DNA of 64,000 bases from Streptococcus cristatus AS 1.3089 (GCF_000385925.1 NC_021175.1:1776213-1840212), one strand, 5' to 3'; shown: positions 9,158-18,636, counted from the stretch's first letter. The notes: generated from the sequence alone by a model not told the origin. Numbers and translations are program-made.

Positions 9158-9616
9158 ATGACAATCTTGACTTTCTTACTGCAAGCCCTTGCCAGCCTAC
9201 TGGCCATCATCACTTTTCTAATCGTTCTAAATGTCCAGCGGAGTATGCTGATTCCCGGCGGAGTCTTAGGAATGTCCACTTGGCTACTCTATCTCCTACT
9301 CAAGGGACCGACCAATGTCATCATAGCAACCTTTGTGGCTGCTATCATTGGTTCCTGTGCCAGCCAAATCCTCAGCATCATCTACAGAACGCCAGCTGTC
9401 GTCTTTATTTTGGCTATTCTAGCGCCTCTAGTACCTGGATATATTTCTTACCGGACAACTGCCTTCTTTGTGACAGGTGATTACAGTCATGCTATGGTCA
9501 ATGCTACCTTGGTCGTCATCCTAGCCTTGGTCATCTCTATCGGGATGGCTAGCGGGACTGTCGTCTTAAAGATCTACAGCTACCTTAAGAAACATCCTCT
9601 TCACTATAAAAAATGA
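9158..9616 (+). CDS. Threonine/serine exporter-type membrane protein, C-terminal half (DUF3815)
   Basis: The 152-residue protein is almost wholly membrane-embedded, with about five hydrophobic helices and the AILAPLVPGYISYRT motif that mirrors the PGIALTNSVRD motif of the upstream partner. It matches the ThrE_2/DUF3815 family, the second half of a two-gene exporter. Only 4 bases separate it from the first half, implying translational coupling. Its TGA stop is the first three bases at the edge of a 175-bp repeat, so the repeat may set the end of the reading frame. Confidence 0.85.
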   Translation: MTILTFLLQALASLLAIITFLIVLNVQRSMLIPGGVLGMSTWLLYLLLKGPTNVIIATFVAAIIGSCASQILSIIYRTPAVVFILAILAPLVPGYISYRTTAFFVTGDYSHAMVNATLVVILALVISIGMASGTVVLKIYSYLKKHPLHYKK

Positions 9617-9789
9617 GGCTGGGACAAAAGTCCTAGCCTCTCAATTGTCTTTGGATTGTCGAGCAAGACGCAGTGGTTGAGTGGGCTCTATTACGCTGAT
9701 TCCATCAGCTTTTAAAGCCCTACTCAACTGTGCGGAGGTGGGACGACGAAATCGAATTCTAACGAATTACCGATTTCTGTCCCACTCTC
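9615..9789 (+). repeat. 175-bp three-hairpin repeat, copy 1
   Basis: The element runs from GAGGCTGGGAC to GTCCCACTCTC and folds into three consecutive hairpins. H1 is GAGGCTGGGAC/GTCCTAGCCTC. H2 is a long stem GGTTGAGTGGGCT/AGCCCTACTCAAC with an inner GCTGAT/ATCAGC. H3 is GGTGGGAC/GTCCCAC with inner GAAATCG/CGATTTC. The two ends are imperfect inverted repeats (GAGGCTGGGACA and GAGAGTGGGACA). It lies between two convergent genes and overlaps or touches both stop codons. The other copies are at 33247-33421 and 55580-55754. Confidence 0.9.
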
Positions 9790-11068
9790 ATTTTTCTTTA
9801 CGCATTTTGGTTAGAATTTCCTTAGCTTTTGCCTGATTGAATTGCTTCTCTTTGAGAAGTTCTGCAACAACAGCAGCAATCTCATCTTCCTGAGCACCTG
9901 CCAATAAAGCTAGAGATTTAGCTTGGAGTTTCATGTGGCCAGCCTGAATTCCCGTGGTCACCAGTGCTCTCAAGGCCGCAAAATTTTGCGCTAAGCCGAC
10001 AGAGACGACAATCGAAGCTAATTCTTTGGCTGTCGGTTGCCCTAATAAATCAAAACTGGCGACAACCATTGGATTAAGCCCAATGGAGCCTCCCTTGGCC
10101 GCAACAGGCATGGGTAGAGTCAACTGGCCATAGAGCTTTTCTTCTTCTAGATCGACCTCCCACTGACTCAAACCTTGGTAGGCGCCATCGTGAGCAGCAT
10201 AGGCATGAGCTCCTGCTTCAATGGCCCGCCAATCATTTCCTGTCGCCAAAAGAACTGCATCAATTCCGTTAAAAATCCCTTTATTATGCGTGCTGGCCCG
10301 ATAAGGATCCTGCTTTGCAAACTGACTGGCTAGAACGATTCTTTGGGCAGTGCGTTCAGCTTCTGCCTTGTCTCGACTGAGTGAGTGGAAATCAATTTCA
10401 CAAGAAGCTGTTACGAGCGCCTCAGTCGCATAGTTAGATAAGATGGCCATCAGGCTCTGCCCACCTGTTATCTCCTCTAACCGTTCTTTTAGGGCTTCTA
10501 GCATCGTATTAAGGATATTGGCGCCCATGGCTTCCTGGGTATCCACGACAAGGTAGACGACTAGAAAATCTGTCTCTCCCTCCAGGAAATCCGTTCGCAA
10601 TTCACGCGCCCCACCACCTCGCTTGACGATGGAAGGATGGGCTTGATTCGCCAATTTTAATAAAGCTGACTTTTCATTTTGAATCTGCTCTAGAGCTTTA
10701 GCTACATCAGGTACATCATAGAGCGCGACCTGTCCAATCATCTGGCGATTATGAATCTTGGTCTTGAAACCACCGCTGCGCTTGATGATTTTTGCTGCAA
10801 AACTAGCAGCAGCAACGACAGAAGGCTCCTCTGTTACAAAGGGTACCTGATAAACCTGCTCATCTATGAGAAAGTCCGGTGCAATCGAATAAGGCAAAGC
10901 CAGAATAGAAAGCACATTTTCACTCATTTGATTGGCTGTCTCCAACGGCAGATAGTATTGATTAGCAAGATTCTGCCAATTCTCATCCTGGAGTAGCTCA
11001 TGGGCTTTTAGAAACTCTAGCCGCTCTGCAGGTGTCTTTTTAGAAAATCCAGTCCAATTTATTTTCAT
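9788..11068 (-). CDS. mvaA: Hydroxymethylglutaryl-CoA reductase (class II)
   Basis: Reduces HMG-CoA to mevalonate. The 426-residue length fits bacterial class II HMG-CoA reductases. Visible landmarks are the substrate motif EEPSVVAAAS, the ENR-like signature region, NKGIFNGIDAVLLATGNDWRA, and the DGAYQGLSQWE / MPVAAKGGSIGLNP stretch. The ATG overlaps the mvaS stop by 4 bases (ATGA), so translation is coupled to mvaS. The TGA stop is contributed by the edge of repeat copy 1. The pathway continues with mvaK1-mvaD-mvaK2-fni about 40 kb away in this window. Confidence 0.95.
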   Translation of the reverse strand: MKINWTGFSKKTPAERLEFLKAHELLQDENWQNLANQYYLPLETANQMSENVLSILALPYSIAPDFLIDEQVYQVPFVTEEPSVVAAASFAAKIIKRSGGFKTKIHNRQMIGQVALYDVPDVAKALEQIQNEKSALLKLANQAHPSIVKRGGGARELRTDFLEGETDFLVVYLVVDTQEAMGANILNTMLEALKERLEEITGGQSLMAILSNYATEALVTASCEIDFHSLSRDKAEAERTAQRIVLASQFAKQDPYRASTHNKGIFNGIDAVLLATGNDWRAIEAGAHAYAAHDGAYQGLSQWEVDLEEEKLYGQLTLPMPVAAKGGSIGLNPMVVASFDLLGQPTAKELASIVVSVGLAQNFAALRALVTTGIQAGHMKLQAKSLALLAGAQEDEIAAVVAELLKEKQFNQAKAKEILTKMRKEK

Positions 11069-12243
11069 GATGGTTTCTCAACTTTGATATACTTGCGCTG
11101 GTGTTGGTCTATTTGAACCAAGGCGTAAACTTGGTCATCATAGCCAGAAAAGACAGCTGAGCCGTTTTCATCCAGCTGGGCTTCTGCAAAGAAAAGCTCT
11201 TCATAGGTGGCAACTGTCAGTTCCTGACGTTGATTCAATTGCTCCAAGCGATGAGTCGTCAGTTGTTTTTCATAACCTTCTACCAGATTAGCACTGAAAA
11301 TCTCAGCGACAGCACCGCTACCATAACTAAAGAGAGCAATCTTGTCACCAGCCTTGAGATTTTCAGAGTTTTCTAAAAGGGACAAGAGCCCCAAAAAGAG
11401 CGAGCCTGTGTAGATGTTTCCAACCTTTTGGCTATAAAGAATAGACTTATCAAAGTTTTCTTGCAGTTTTCTCTGCTCTTCCTGAGACAAGCTCTGATCC
11501 ATAATTTTATTTAAACCTTTGAGTGCCAATTTAGGATAAGGAAGATGGAAACAGACCGCTGCAAAGTCGGCTAGAGCTAAGCCATGACGCTTTTGATATT
11601 CCTTCCAAGTTGTCTCAAGGCAATCCAAATACTGCTGGGTTGAGTAGACACCATTGACATAAGGAGTCGTAGAATAATTTGGTCGCCAGAAATCCATAAT
11701 ATCACGAGTCTGGGCCACATTGTCATCGTTGAACTCCAGGATTCGTGGATTTTGACTGATCAGCATAGCGATTGCGCCTGCACCTTGAGTCGGCTCGCCT
11801 GGCGCCTCTATCCCGTATTTTGCAATATCACTAGCGATGACCAAGACCTTGCTTTCTGGATATTGTTTGATATGTAGCTTGGCATAGTCTAGAGCAGCAG
11901 TTCCAGCGTAGCAGGCTTCCTTCATTTCAAAGCTACGAGCAAAGGGCTGGATCCCCAAAAGACCGTGAATAAAGACCGAAGCCGCCTTACTTTGGTCGAT
12001 GCTAGACTCCGTTGCGACAATGACCATATCAATGACCTGCTTATCCTCTACGGTCAAGATTTGTTCAGCTGCTGTCGCGCCCAGAGTGACAATATCCTCA
12101 GTTAAAGGAGCAATGCTGATCTCCTTCATCAATAATCCCTTGCTGAGCTTGTTGGGATCAATGCCCCGCTCCTCAGCCAGATGATCTAATTTTAAAACAT
12201 AATTGCTGGTCGCAAAACCGATTTGATCGATTCCGATTTTCAT
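11065..12243 (-). CDS. mvaS: Hydroxymethylglutaryl-CoA synthase
   Basis: Condenses acetyl-CoA and acetoacetyl-CoA to HMG-CoA, the entry step of the mevalonate route. The 392-residue protein has the catalytic cysteine in FEMKEACYAGTAAL, the acid IVATES, and the His-bearing FHLPYPKLALKGL stretch. I set the start at the ATG at 12243 (MKIGIDQIGFATS), matching relatives and lying 8 bases from GAGG. An ATG one codon upstream and an in-frame TTG at 12261 are less likely. It overlaps mvaA by 4 bases in a two-gene operon. Confidence 0.95.
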   Translation of the reverse strand: MKIGIDQIGFATSNYVLKLDHLAEERGIDPNKLSKGLLMKEISIAPLTEDIVTLGATAAEQILTVEDKQVIDMVIVATESSIDQSKAASVFIHGLLGIQPFARSFEMKEACYAGTAALDYAKLHIKQYPESKVLVIASDIAKYGIEAPGEPTQGAGAIAMLISQNPRILEFNDDNVAQTRDIMDFWRPNYSTTPYVNGVYSTQQYLDCLETTWKEYQKRHGLALADFAAVCFHLPYPKLALKGLNKIMDQSLSQEEQRKLQENFDKSILYSQKVGNIYTGSLFLGLLSLLENSENLKAGDKIALFSYGSGAVAEIFSANLVEGYEKQLTTHRLEQLNQRQELTVATYEELFFAEAQLDENGSAVFSGYDDQVYALVQIDQHQRKYIKVEKPS

Positions 12244-12292
12244 CATAAAGACCTCATTCAATTCATTTGATAGCTAATAGTATTCAGACACT

Positions 12293-12301
12293 ATTTTACC
12301 A
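12293..12301 (-). promoter_or_regulatory. Extended -10 promoter of mvaS-mvaA
   Basis: TGG-TAAAAT on the minus strand lies 50 bases before the mvaS start, just downstream of the der terminator. Confidence 0.5.
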
Positions 12302-12375
12302 TAATTAAGGCTAAAACTCTTTTAAAAACCATTTTTAATCCCAAATCCGACTTGAGACGGAGAAAGCTCATCATC

Positions 12376-12416
12376 AAAAAATAAGAGAAACCCAATTTTT
12401 CCAATTCAGTTTCCCT
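12376..12416 (-). terminator. Terminator of the nrdR-der operon
   Basis: On the minus strand AGGGAAAC pairs with GTTTCTCT (one G-U) and the inner AATT/AATT extends it. CTTATTTTTT follows. It lies 115 bases past der and before mvaS. Confidence 0.6.
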
Positions 12417-12443
12417 CATCAATCTATTCCAAATTTTGAGCTA

Positions 12444-12490
12444 GCAAGTTTATGGATTTAAGGATAAGCCTCCCTCCATAAACTCCTTGC
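12444..12490. other. Stable hairpin downstream of der
   Basis: GCAAG-TTTATGGA pairs with TCCATAAA-(CTC)-CTTGC around an 18-base loop. Neither side has a clear T run, so it may be an mRNA 3'-end stability element rather than a terminator. It lies in the 287-base gap between der and mvaS, which otherwise holds no gene. Confidence 0.4.
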
Positions 12491-12530
12491 AATATACCTT
12501 GTTTTCTTTGTAAACAGGCTGAAGCGAGTC

Positions 12531-13841
12531 CTACTTCCGTTTCCTTGCAATCAAGTGAATCGGTGTTCCTTCAAAGACAAAGGCCTTGCGGATTTGATTT
12601 TCCAAGAAACGCAGGTATGAGAAGTGCATAAGCTCTTCTTCGTTGACAAAGATGACAAAGGTCGGCGGTTTGGTCGCAACCTGAGTCGCATAAAAAATCT
12701 TGAGACGTTTGCCCTTGTCAGTCGGTGTCGGATTAATGGCGATAGCATCCATGATGACATCATTAAGCACCGCTGATGGAATACGGGTATTCTGACTCTG
12801 ACTGATTTGCTTAATCATAGCCGGCAGCTTATGGAGACGCTGCTTGGTCAAGGCAGAAACAAAGATAATCGGCGCATAAGACAAGTACTGGAACTGGTCG
12901 CGAATATCTTCTTCCCAGTCTTTCATGGTATGGTTGTCTTTTTCCAGCGTATCCCACTTATTTACGACGATGATCATTCCTTTTCCTGCTTCATGGGCGA
13001 AGCCAGCGATTCGCTTGTCGTACTCACGAATTCCTTCTTCAGCATTCAGCACCATCAGAACGACATCTGAGCGATCGATTGCCCGCATAGCCCGCATAAC
13101 AGAGTATTTCTCTGTATTTTCATAGACCTTGCCTGACTTGCGTATACCAGCCGTGTCGATCATGGTAAATTCCTGACCTTCACTGTCCGTAAAGACCGTA
13201 TCAATAGCATCGCGTGTTGTACCAGCCACTGGACTGGCAATGACCCGATCCTCACCCAAGATGGCATTGATCAAGCTAGACTTACCGACATTAGGACGGC
13301 CAATCAGACTAAACTTAATCATATCAGGATTTTCAACTACTTCCTCGTGAGGAAGATTTTCGACGATAGCATCCAGAACATCCCCTGTGCCGATCCCGTG
13401 GACAGAAGATACTGGGAATGGATCGCCCAAGCCCAGTGCATAGAAATCATAGATTTCATTGCGGATCTCGGGATTATCCACCTTATTGACTGCTAAAATA
13501 ATCGGTTTGTGAGTCTTATAAAGCATGCGAGCCACATACTCGTCCGCATCAGTGATGCCTTCCTTGCCAGACACAACAAAAACGATGACATCAGCCTCGT
13601 CCATAGCAATCTCAGCTTGGTGTTTGATTTGCTCCATAAAAGGCGCATCAACATCGTCAATTCCGCCCGTATCAATGATACTGAACTTACGATTCAGCCA
13701 ATCTGCCGTCGCATAGATTCGGTCACGGGTAACCCCTTCCACGTCTTCGACAATGGAAATCCGCTCTCCCGCAATCCGATTAAAAAGCGTTGATTTGCCG
13801 ACATTAGGACGGCCGACAATGGCAATAGTTGGTAAAGCCAT
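12531..13841 (-). CDS. der: Ribosome assembly GTPase Der (EngA)
   Basis: Double-GTPase factor needed for 50S subunit maturation. The 436-residue protein has two G domains in tandem. The first has [13 protein letters not shown] and NKVD; the second has GRPNVGKSS (about residue 183), DTAG and NKWD. A KH-like C-terminal domain ends in RKRK. It starts [17 protein letters not shown], as in relatives. It is the last gene of the nrdR-dnaB-dnaI-nitroreductase-der run, 42 bases after the nitroreductase. Confidence 0.97.
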   Translation of the reverse strand: MALPTIAIVGRPNVGKSTLFNRIAGERISIVEDVEGVTRDRIYATADWLNRKFSIIDTGGIDDVDAPFMEQIKHQAEIAMDEADVIVFVVSGKEGITDADEYVARMLYKTHKPIILAVNKVDNPEIRNEIYDFYALGLGDPFPVSSVHGIGTGDVLDAIVENLPHEEVVENPDMIKFSLIGRPNVGKSSLINAILGEDRVIASPVAGTTRDAIDTVFTDSEGQEFTMIDTAGIRKSGKVYENTEKYSVMRAMRAIDRSDVVLMVLNAEEGIREYDKRIAGFAHEAGKGMIIVVNKWDTLEKDNHTMKDWEEDIRDQFQYLSYAPIIFVSALTKQRLHKLPAMIKQISQSQNTRIPSAVLNDVIMDAIAINPTPTDKGKRLKIFYATQVATKPPTFVIFVNEEELMHFSYLRFLENQIRKAFVFEGTPIHLIARKRK

Positions 13842-13883
13842 GTTTTCCCTCTTTCATTCTTTGGGACAGAGCAGAGCTCCGCC

Positions 13884-14600
13884 TTAATTTTCTAATTTCT
13901 TTTCTTTGAACAGTTGGTCAATCGCTTGATTCGGCTCCTGACCAAATTGAGCTGCCAAACGCTGGCTCCAAGTATCCTGTGCTCGCTCACCAGCATACTC
14001 AGCCTGCACACGGTCATAGGCCTCGATAACTGAGCTTCCCTGCTCACAGTATTCTGCCTCAAAGACCACCGCTTCATAGGGCAGGCGTGGCTTGACAGCA
14101 TGGTTTTGATTTGGTTTTCCTAAAGCCATACCAAAAACTGGATAAGTATAGTCTGGCAGATTAAATAGCTGGGCAATTTTTGAAGCTTCGTAGCGAACTA
14201 AACCAATAATAACGCCGCCATAACCCAGACTTTCAGCTGCCAAGAGGGTATTTTGCCCTGCCAAAGCAGCATCTACCGAGCTAATGAGGATATTTTCAGT
14301 TCCCTCCGGATAAAAATCTTCTGTATGTAGCGCAGCTCCCTTTTTAGCTCGATTGAGGTCTCCTACAAAGAGCAAAAAGACTGATGCCTGAAGAATTGCT
14401 TTCTGCGGAACTAAGTCAAAAAGAGCCTCTTTTTTCTCCTGGCTGCGCACCACGATGATAGAGTAGGACTGGAAGTTTTTCCAACTGGAAGCAGCACGTC
14501 CAGCATCGATAATAGCACGTAATTCCTTATCCGAAATCTGCTCCTCCGTAAAACGGCGAACAGACGTATGAGCTTTCATCAACTTAATTGTTTCATTCAT
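13884..14600 (-). CDS. NADPH-dependent FMN/nitroreductase family protein (NfrA-like)
   Basis: The 238-residue protein belongs to the nitroreductase fold (FMN-binding, homodimer). The FMN-contact motif HTSVRRFTEEQ is at the start, AASSWKNFQSYSIIVV follows, and GYGGVIIGLVR is in the middle. The C-terminal extension after FGMALGKPNQNHAVKPRLP is typical of the NfrA/FMN reductase branch. The ATG overlaps the dnaI stop by 4 bases, so it is translated with the primosome genes, although no functional link is obvious. The substrate is not predictable from sequence. Confidence 0.85.
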   Translation of the reverse strand: MNETIKLMKAHTSVRRFTEEQISDKELRAIIDAGRAASSWKNFQSYSIIVVRSQEKKEALFDLVPQKAILQASVFLLFVGDLNRAKKGAALHTEDFYPEGTENILISSVDAALAGQNTLLAAESLGYGGVIIGLVRYEASKIAQLFNLPDYTYPVFGMALGKPNQNHAVKPRLPYEAVVFEAEYCEQGSSVIEAYDRVQAEYAGERAQDTWSQRLAAQFGQEPNQAIDQLFKEKKLEN

Positions 14601-15496
14601 CGGCGATTCTCTCCTTCTAGGTGTACTTCTTGAGCTAAAAACTTAATCCGCTCCATAACCCGCTTAGCCTGCCAAGTCTCATCGCCATTCTTAGAGTTGG
14701 CAAAGTGACGTTCCAAATCTGCAAAACTAAAGTTAGAAGTGAAGAAAGTCGGCAGATTTTCCTGCATACGGTGCTGGAGGATAACCTGCAAAATCTCATC
14801 CCGCATCCATGGACTAGACTGCTCAGCACCGATATCGTCCAAAATCAGCACTTGAGCTGTCTTGACCTGGTCAATTTTGTCCTTGACCAAGCCAGAACTG
14901 ATCGCATTTTTAACATCCAAAACAAAGCTCGGATAGTGGAGAAGAGTCGTTGAGACACTGCGCTTTTCTGACAAATCATGCGCCAGAGCAGCCATCATGT
15001 AGCTCTTACCCACGCCGAAATCTCCGTAGAGATAAACAGCCTTTTGATAATGCGGAAAGTCCGCAACAAAACTGGTCAAGAACTCGAAAGCTTTGTAGCG
15101 ACCGACATCGTCTAAATCCACTTTGGCCAAACTAGCCTCTTTTAAACTGGCTGGCAGATTGATAAGGTTGAGACGGCTTCTAATCGTTTCCTGTCTCTCC
15201 TGCTCAATCAACTCAGGCGTTTCCTCATAGGCAACATCCGCATAGCCTTCATTTTTCACCAAAATCGGCTTATAACCCTTGGCAATATAGTTCTGATCTT
15301 CTAGCAGGAAGCGATCGCGTTCTGTAATGTATTGATTGAACTTAGAAATGCTCCGCTGAATTTCGGTTGGAGACAGTTGTTCTCGACTGATAAAGGCAGC
15401 GATATCTGGATCTGCTAAAATCTGCTGGACTAATTTTTGATAATCAAATTGCTTCACCTTATTCATATGAGGCATCGCCTGTCCTATTTTTTCCAT
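14597..15496 (-). CDS. dnaI: Primosomal protein DnaI (helicase loader)
   Basis: AAA+ ATPase that loads the replicative helicase onto DNA. The 299-residue protein has an N-terminal helicase-interaction domain (to about residue 135) and a C-terminal ATPase domain with Walker A LYGDFGVGKSYM, Walker B VLILDDIGAEQ and sensor-1 TFFTSNF. The ATG follows the dnaB stop directly, with GGAGG 7 bases upstream. Together with the preceding dnaB gene it forms the Firmicutes primosome pair. Confidence 0.95.
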   Translation of the reverse strand: MEKIGQAMPHMNKVKQFDYQKLVQQILADPDIAAFISREQLSPTEIQRSISKFNQYITERDRFLLEDQNYIAKGYKPILVKNEGYADVAYEETPELIEQERQETIRSRLNLINLPASLKEASLAKVDLDDVGRYKAFEFLTSFVADFPHYQKAVYLYGDFGVGKSYMMAALAHDLSEKRSVSTTLLHYPSFVLDVKNAISSGLVKDKIDQVKTAQVLILDDIGAEQSSPWMRDEILQVILQHRMQENLPTFFTSNFSFADLERHFANSKNGDETWQAKRVMERIKFLAQEVHLEGENRR

Positions 15497-16651
15497 TTAA
15501 TCGCCTCCCTCTTCCAGTCTTGCTAAAAGTCTTCTTTTTTGTTCCTCTAGTTCCGCTTGTTTTTCTAAGCTAGTTTCATTTTTGTAATCTGGCTGACTCC
15601 AATTCGGCACATTGCTTTTAGCAGAAGCTGGGCTGACTTGCGCAGGACGACTATTCGTCTGCTGGTTGCGCTCGCGGATTTTCAGGACCGCCTCTTCAGC
15701 CGAGGTCACCTTTTGATAAGAAAAGTCATTGGCCACCTTGAGGGCATACTTCTCATTGAGATTGGCCGAATCCACCTTATTAAAAGTCAAGAGCAGGATG
15801 ATATTGATAACTTCATCCAAAAGTCCCATCTCTGCCAAATCCTGAATCAGCTTCCGTTCACTACGCGTAATGGCCGCTTGGCGGGTTTTCTTGATTTCGG
15901 CCAAAAAGAGCAAGGGCTGCTTGCTTTTGGCCTCACGAATAATAGACTGCTCTTGCGGAGAAAAGTCTCCCGAAACTGGCTTTTGCTGAATTTTTTGCTG
16001 CATCCTTTTCGTTGAAATCACATGCGACACAGCCGTATCACGCGCTAAGACATAAGTCTCATACCAAGTCCATTTCTTCTGCTCCGCAATGGCAAACAAG
16101 TCCAAGAGGTCCGTTTTTTCATCTGCAAAACGCAAGCCATCCTGGGCCATTCTCTGTTTAAAATGCGTCAAATCAAAATCATTTTGGCGACTAGTTCTCG
16201 TCGGACTGACGTCATCCATGCCATAAATCTGGCTAAAAGAAGGACTGATCTTTTGCCCAGCTGGATTTTCCGGTCGTAGCTTATCTACCGCCGCCTGACC
16301 AATCTTTTTCTCCAAAAGACTACTGTACACATGATGAGCAAAGAAGTCCTCAGCAGACAAGGTTGGATAGAGTCGGATGGAAAACCCCGTCTCAGTCTGG
16401 AAAAGCTCTAGCAACCCAATAGCTGATAGGCGCTCCAAACTTCTCTCCAACACTTCCATACCAAAATCAAGATGATTTAAAATATGACTGAAAAGTCGCT
16501 GCTGAGCTCCATTATCCCAAAAAGAAACCAGATAAAGATAAAGTGCCACTGCATCCTTACCCACAATGGGTAGATAATAACGGGCCAGCCCGCTCATATC
16601 TTGACTGACCTGGTTATTAGACAAGAAAGAAAAATGATCATTTGGTTTCAT
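15497..16651 (-). CDS. dnaB: Replication initiation and membrane attachment protein DnaB
   Basis: This is the Firmicutes primosome co-loader DnaB, not the helicase. The 384-residue protein has an N-terminal winged-helix-like region (LARYYLPIVGKDAVALYLYLVSFWD) and a DnaB_2-type region in the C-terminal half (MGLLDEVINIILLLTFNKVD, LNEKYALKVANDFSYQKVTSAEEAVLKI), ending in a charged, flexible tail. It lies between nrdR (6 bases) and dnaI (no gap), the usual streptococcal order. It works with DnaD and DnaI at oriC and restart sites. Confidence 0.93.
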   Translation of the reverse strand: MKPNDHFSFLSNNQVSQDMSGLARYYLPIVGKDAVALYLYLVSFWDNGAQQRLFSHILNHLDFGMEVLERSLERLSAIGLLELFQTETGFSIRLYPTLSAEDFFAHHVYSSLLEKKIGQAAVDKLRPENPAGQKISPSFSQIYGMDDVSPTRTSRQNDFDLTHFKQRMAQDGLRFADEKTDLLDLFAIAEQKKWTWYETYVLARDTAVSHVISTKRMQQKIQQKPVSGDFSPQEQSIIREAKSKQPLLFLAEIKKTRQAAITRSERKLIQDLAEMGLLDEVINIILLLTFNKVDSANLNEKYALKVANDFSYQKVTSAEEAVLKIRERNQQTNSRPAQVSPASAKSNVPNWSQPDYKNETSLEKQAELEEQKRRLLARLEEGGD

Positions 16652-16657
16652 AAGCCA

Positions 16658-17131
16658 TTATTTTTCCTTTTTCTTCTTAGAACCCTTGGTAATCTGCTTC
16701 AAAAGGCTTTCCAGCTCGCCAACATCTTTGAAACTCCGATAAACACTGGCAAAACGGACATAGGTAATTTCATCCAGTTCGGCCAGCTCATCCATAACCA
16801 GAGAGCCAATATATTCGCTAGCAATCTCATTTTCACTCTGACTGCGGAGCTTTTGCTCAATCCGATTGACCAATTCTTCAATCTCATCACTTGATACCGG
16901 ACGCTTCTGGGCGGAGCGGATGATTCCGTTAAAGATCTTATCCCGAGAAAATTGCTCACGCGTTCCATCTTTTTTGACAACGACTAGGGTTCTTTCTTCC
17001 ACGCGCTCATAAGTTGTAAAACGATGCTGGCATTCCTCGCATTCACGGCGACGACGGATTGTATTTCCATCTTCTGCCTGCCGGCTGTCAACCACACTTG
17101 ATTTGCTTCCGCCACATTTGGGACAACGCAT
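16658..17131 (-). CDS. nrdR: Transcriptional repressor NrdR
   Basis: Zinc-ribbon/ATP-cone regulator of ribonucleotide reductase genes. The 157-residue protein starts [17 protein letters not shown] and completes the zinc ribbon with CEECQHRF. The ATP-cone domain follows from [17 protein letters not shown] to about residue 140. AGGAGG lies 6 bases before ATG. First gene of a probable nrdR-dnaB-dnaI-nitroreductase-der operon. No NrdR box is apparent at its own promoter by eye. Confidence 0.96.
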   Translation of the reverse strand: MRCPKCGGSKSSVVDSRQAEDGNTIRRRRECEECQHRFTTYERVEERTLVVVKKDGTREQFSRDKIFNGIIRSAQKRPVSSDEIEELVNRIEQKLRSQSENEIASEYIGSLVMDELAELDEITYVRFASVYRSFKDVGELESLLKQITKGSKKKKEK

Positions 17132-17160
17132 GTCATTTCCTCCTAGAATCTTAATACTTC

Positions 17161-17169
17161 ATTATACCA
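17161..17169 (-). promoter_or_regulatory. Extended -10 promoter of nrdR operon
   Basis: TGG-TATAAT on the minus strand lies 30 bases before the nrdR ATG. Confidence 0.6.
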
Positions 17170-17210
17170 TGTTTTGACCAATAACAAAAGACGAGAGATT
17201 TCTCGCCCAT

Positions 17211-17241
17211 AAAAAAACTAAAGCTGACAAAGCAGCTTTAG
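17211..17241 (-). terminator. Terminator of the amino-acid symporter gene
   Basis: On the minus strand CTAAAGCTG/CAGCTTTAG forms a perfect 9-bp stem with a 6-base loop, followed by a run of T. Confidence 0.9.
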
Positions 17242-17279
17242 CAAGGTAATCTTCTTTCAAAAATCCAGCAACTAAAAAC

Positions 17280-18611
17280 TCAGCCCTTTTTGTCAAAATA
17301 CTTTTTGGTCTCAGCAATAATAACAGGAGATAAGACCAAAAGAGCAATCAGATTTGGCAAGGCCATCAAGGCATTGACAATATCGGCAATAACCCAAACT
17401 GCTTCTAACTCGATAAAGCCTCCTAAGAGCACCATAGCGACAAAGATGATTCGGTACAAGCGAATATATTTGACACCAAACAGGAACTCAAAACAACGCT
17501 CACCGTAGTAGTTCCAGCCTAAAATCGTGGTAAAGGCGAAAAGAACCAGAAAAATAGTGAGAAGAACAGGACCGAAACTAGAGAATACTGTAGAAAATGC
17601 CGCTTGTGTCAATCTAACGCCGTTCAAATCACTATTCCAAACGCCAGTGACTAAGATTGTCAGACCAGTTAAGCTACAAATAATGAGGGTATCAATAAAG
17701 GTTCCCGTCATCGAAATCAAGCCTTGCTCGACAGGTTCCTTAGTCTTAGCTGCCGCTGCCGCAATAGGAGCTGATCCTAGGCCCGATTCATTTGAAAAGA
17801 CGCCACGAGCTACCCCATTTTGAATGGCCATCCGCATGCTTGCACCAGCAAAGCCGCCCACCGCTGCTGTTTGACTAAAGGCAGAAGTGAAGACCAGCTG
17901 CAAAGTTGCCCCAAGCCGATCAAAGTTAAGAAGCAAAATGGTTATGGTTCCCAAGATATAAATAGCTGCCATAAAAGGCACAACCTTGGTCGACACTCGC
18001 GCAATGGACTGAATGCCGCTGAAAATAACCAAAGCCACCAAAATAGCCAAGATAAAGGCTGTCATAGCTGAAGGTAGCTGAATAGTATTATGCATGGCTT
18101 CTGTGATGGAGTTGACCTGCGTAAAGGTTCCAATACCTAAAAGAGCTACCAAGACACCCGCAACAGCAAAGAAGATGGCTAGCGGACGCCATTTTTCTCC
18201 CATTCCCAACAGAATATAGTGCATGGGGCCACCAGCAACTGCTCCGTGGGCATCCTTGGAACGATACTTAATCGCTAATAAACCTTCGGCATACTTGGTT
18301 GCCATTCCAAAGAAAGCAGCTAACCACATCCAAAACAAGGCACCCGGTCCACCAACTTTTATGGCCGTCGCAACACCGATAATATTCCCCGTTCCAACCG
18401 TGGCTGCCAATGCTGTACAAAGAGCAGCAAAGCTTGACACGTCTCCATGGTGATCCTCTCCGGATACAAAAATTAAGCGAAAGGCTCGAGAAAGACGCGA
18501 AATCTGTAGCAACCTCAGACGAAGAGTCAGATAAATTCCCGTTCCAACCAATAAAATCAAAAGGGGAGGCCCCCAGACCAAAGAATCAATTTGATTCAGC
18601 AACTTCAACAT
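17280..18611 (-). CDS. Sodium:alanine/glycine symporter (AGCS family)
   Basis: Membrane transporter of the alanine-or-glycine:cation symporter family. The 443-residue protein has about ten hydrophobic helices. Family signatures are VWGPPLLILLVGTGIYLTLRL at the start, FAALCTALAATVGTGNIIGVATAI, GPGALFWMW, and ARGVFSNESGLGSAPIAAAAAKT. I chose the ATG at 18611 (MLKLLNQIDSLVWGPP). An in-frame start at 18665 falls inside the terminator stem of the riboswitch and is unlikely. A glycine riboswitch with a terminator lies directly upstream, so glycine is the likely substrate or signal. Confidence 0.93.
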   Translation of the reverse strand: MLKLLNQIDSLVWGPPLLILLVGTGIYLTLRLRLLQISRLSRAFRLIFVSGEDHHGDVSSFAALCTALAATVGTGNIIGVATAIKVGGPGALFWMWLAAFFGMATKYAEGLLAIKYRSKDAHGAVAGGPMHYILLGMGEKWRPLAIFFAVAGVLVALLGIGTFTQVNSITEAMHNTIQLPSAMTAFILAILVALVIFSGIQSIARVSTKVVPFMAAIYILGTITILLLNFDRLGATLQLVFTSAFSQTAAVGGFAGASMRMAIQNGVARGVFSNESGLGSAPIAAAAAKTKEPVEQGLISMTGTFIDTLIICSLTGLTILVTGVWNSDLNGVRLTQAAFSTVFSSFGPVLLTIFLVLFAFTTILGWNYYGERCFEFLFGVKYIRLYRIIFVAMVLLGGFIELEAVWVIADIVNALMALPNLIALLVLSPVIIAETKKYFDKKG

Positions 18612-18636
18612 AAGTCTTATGCTCCTTTTCCACACC

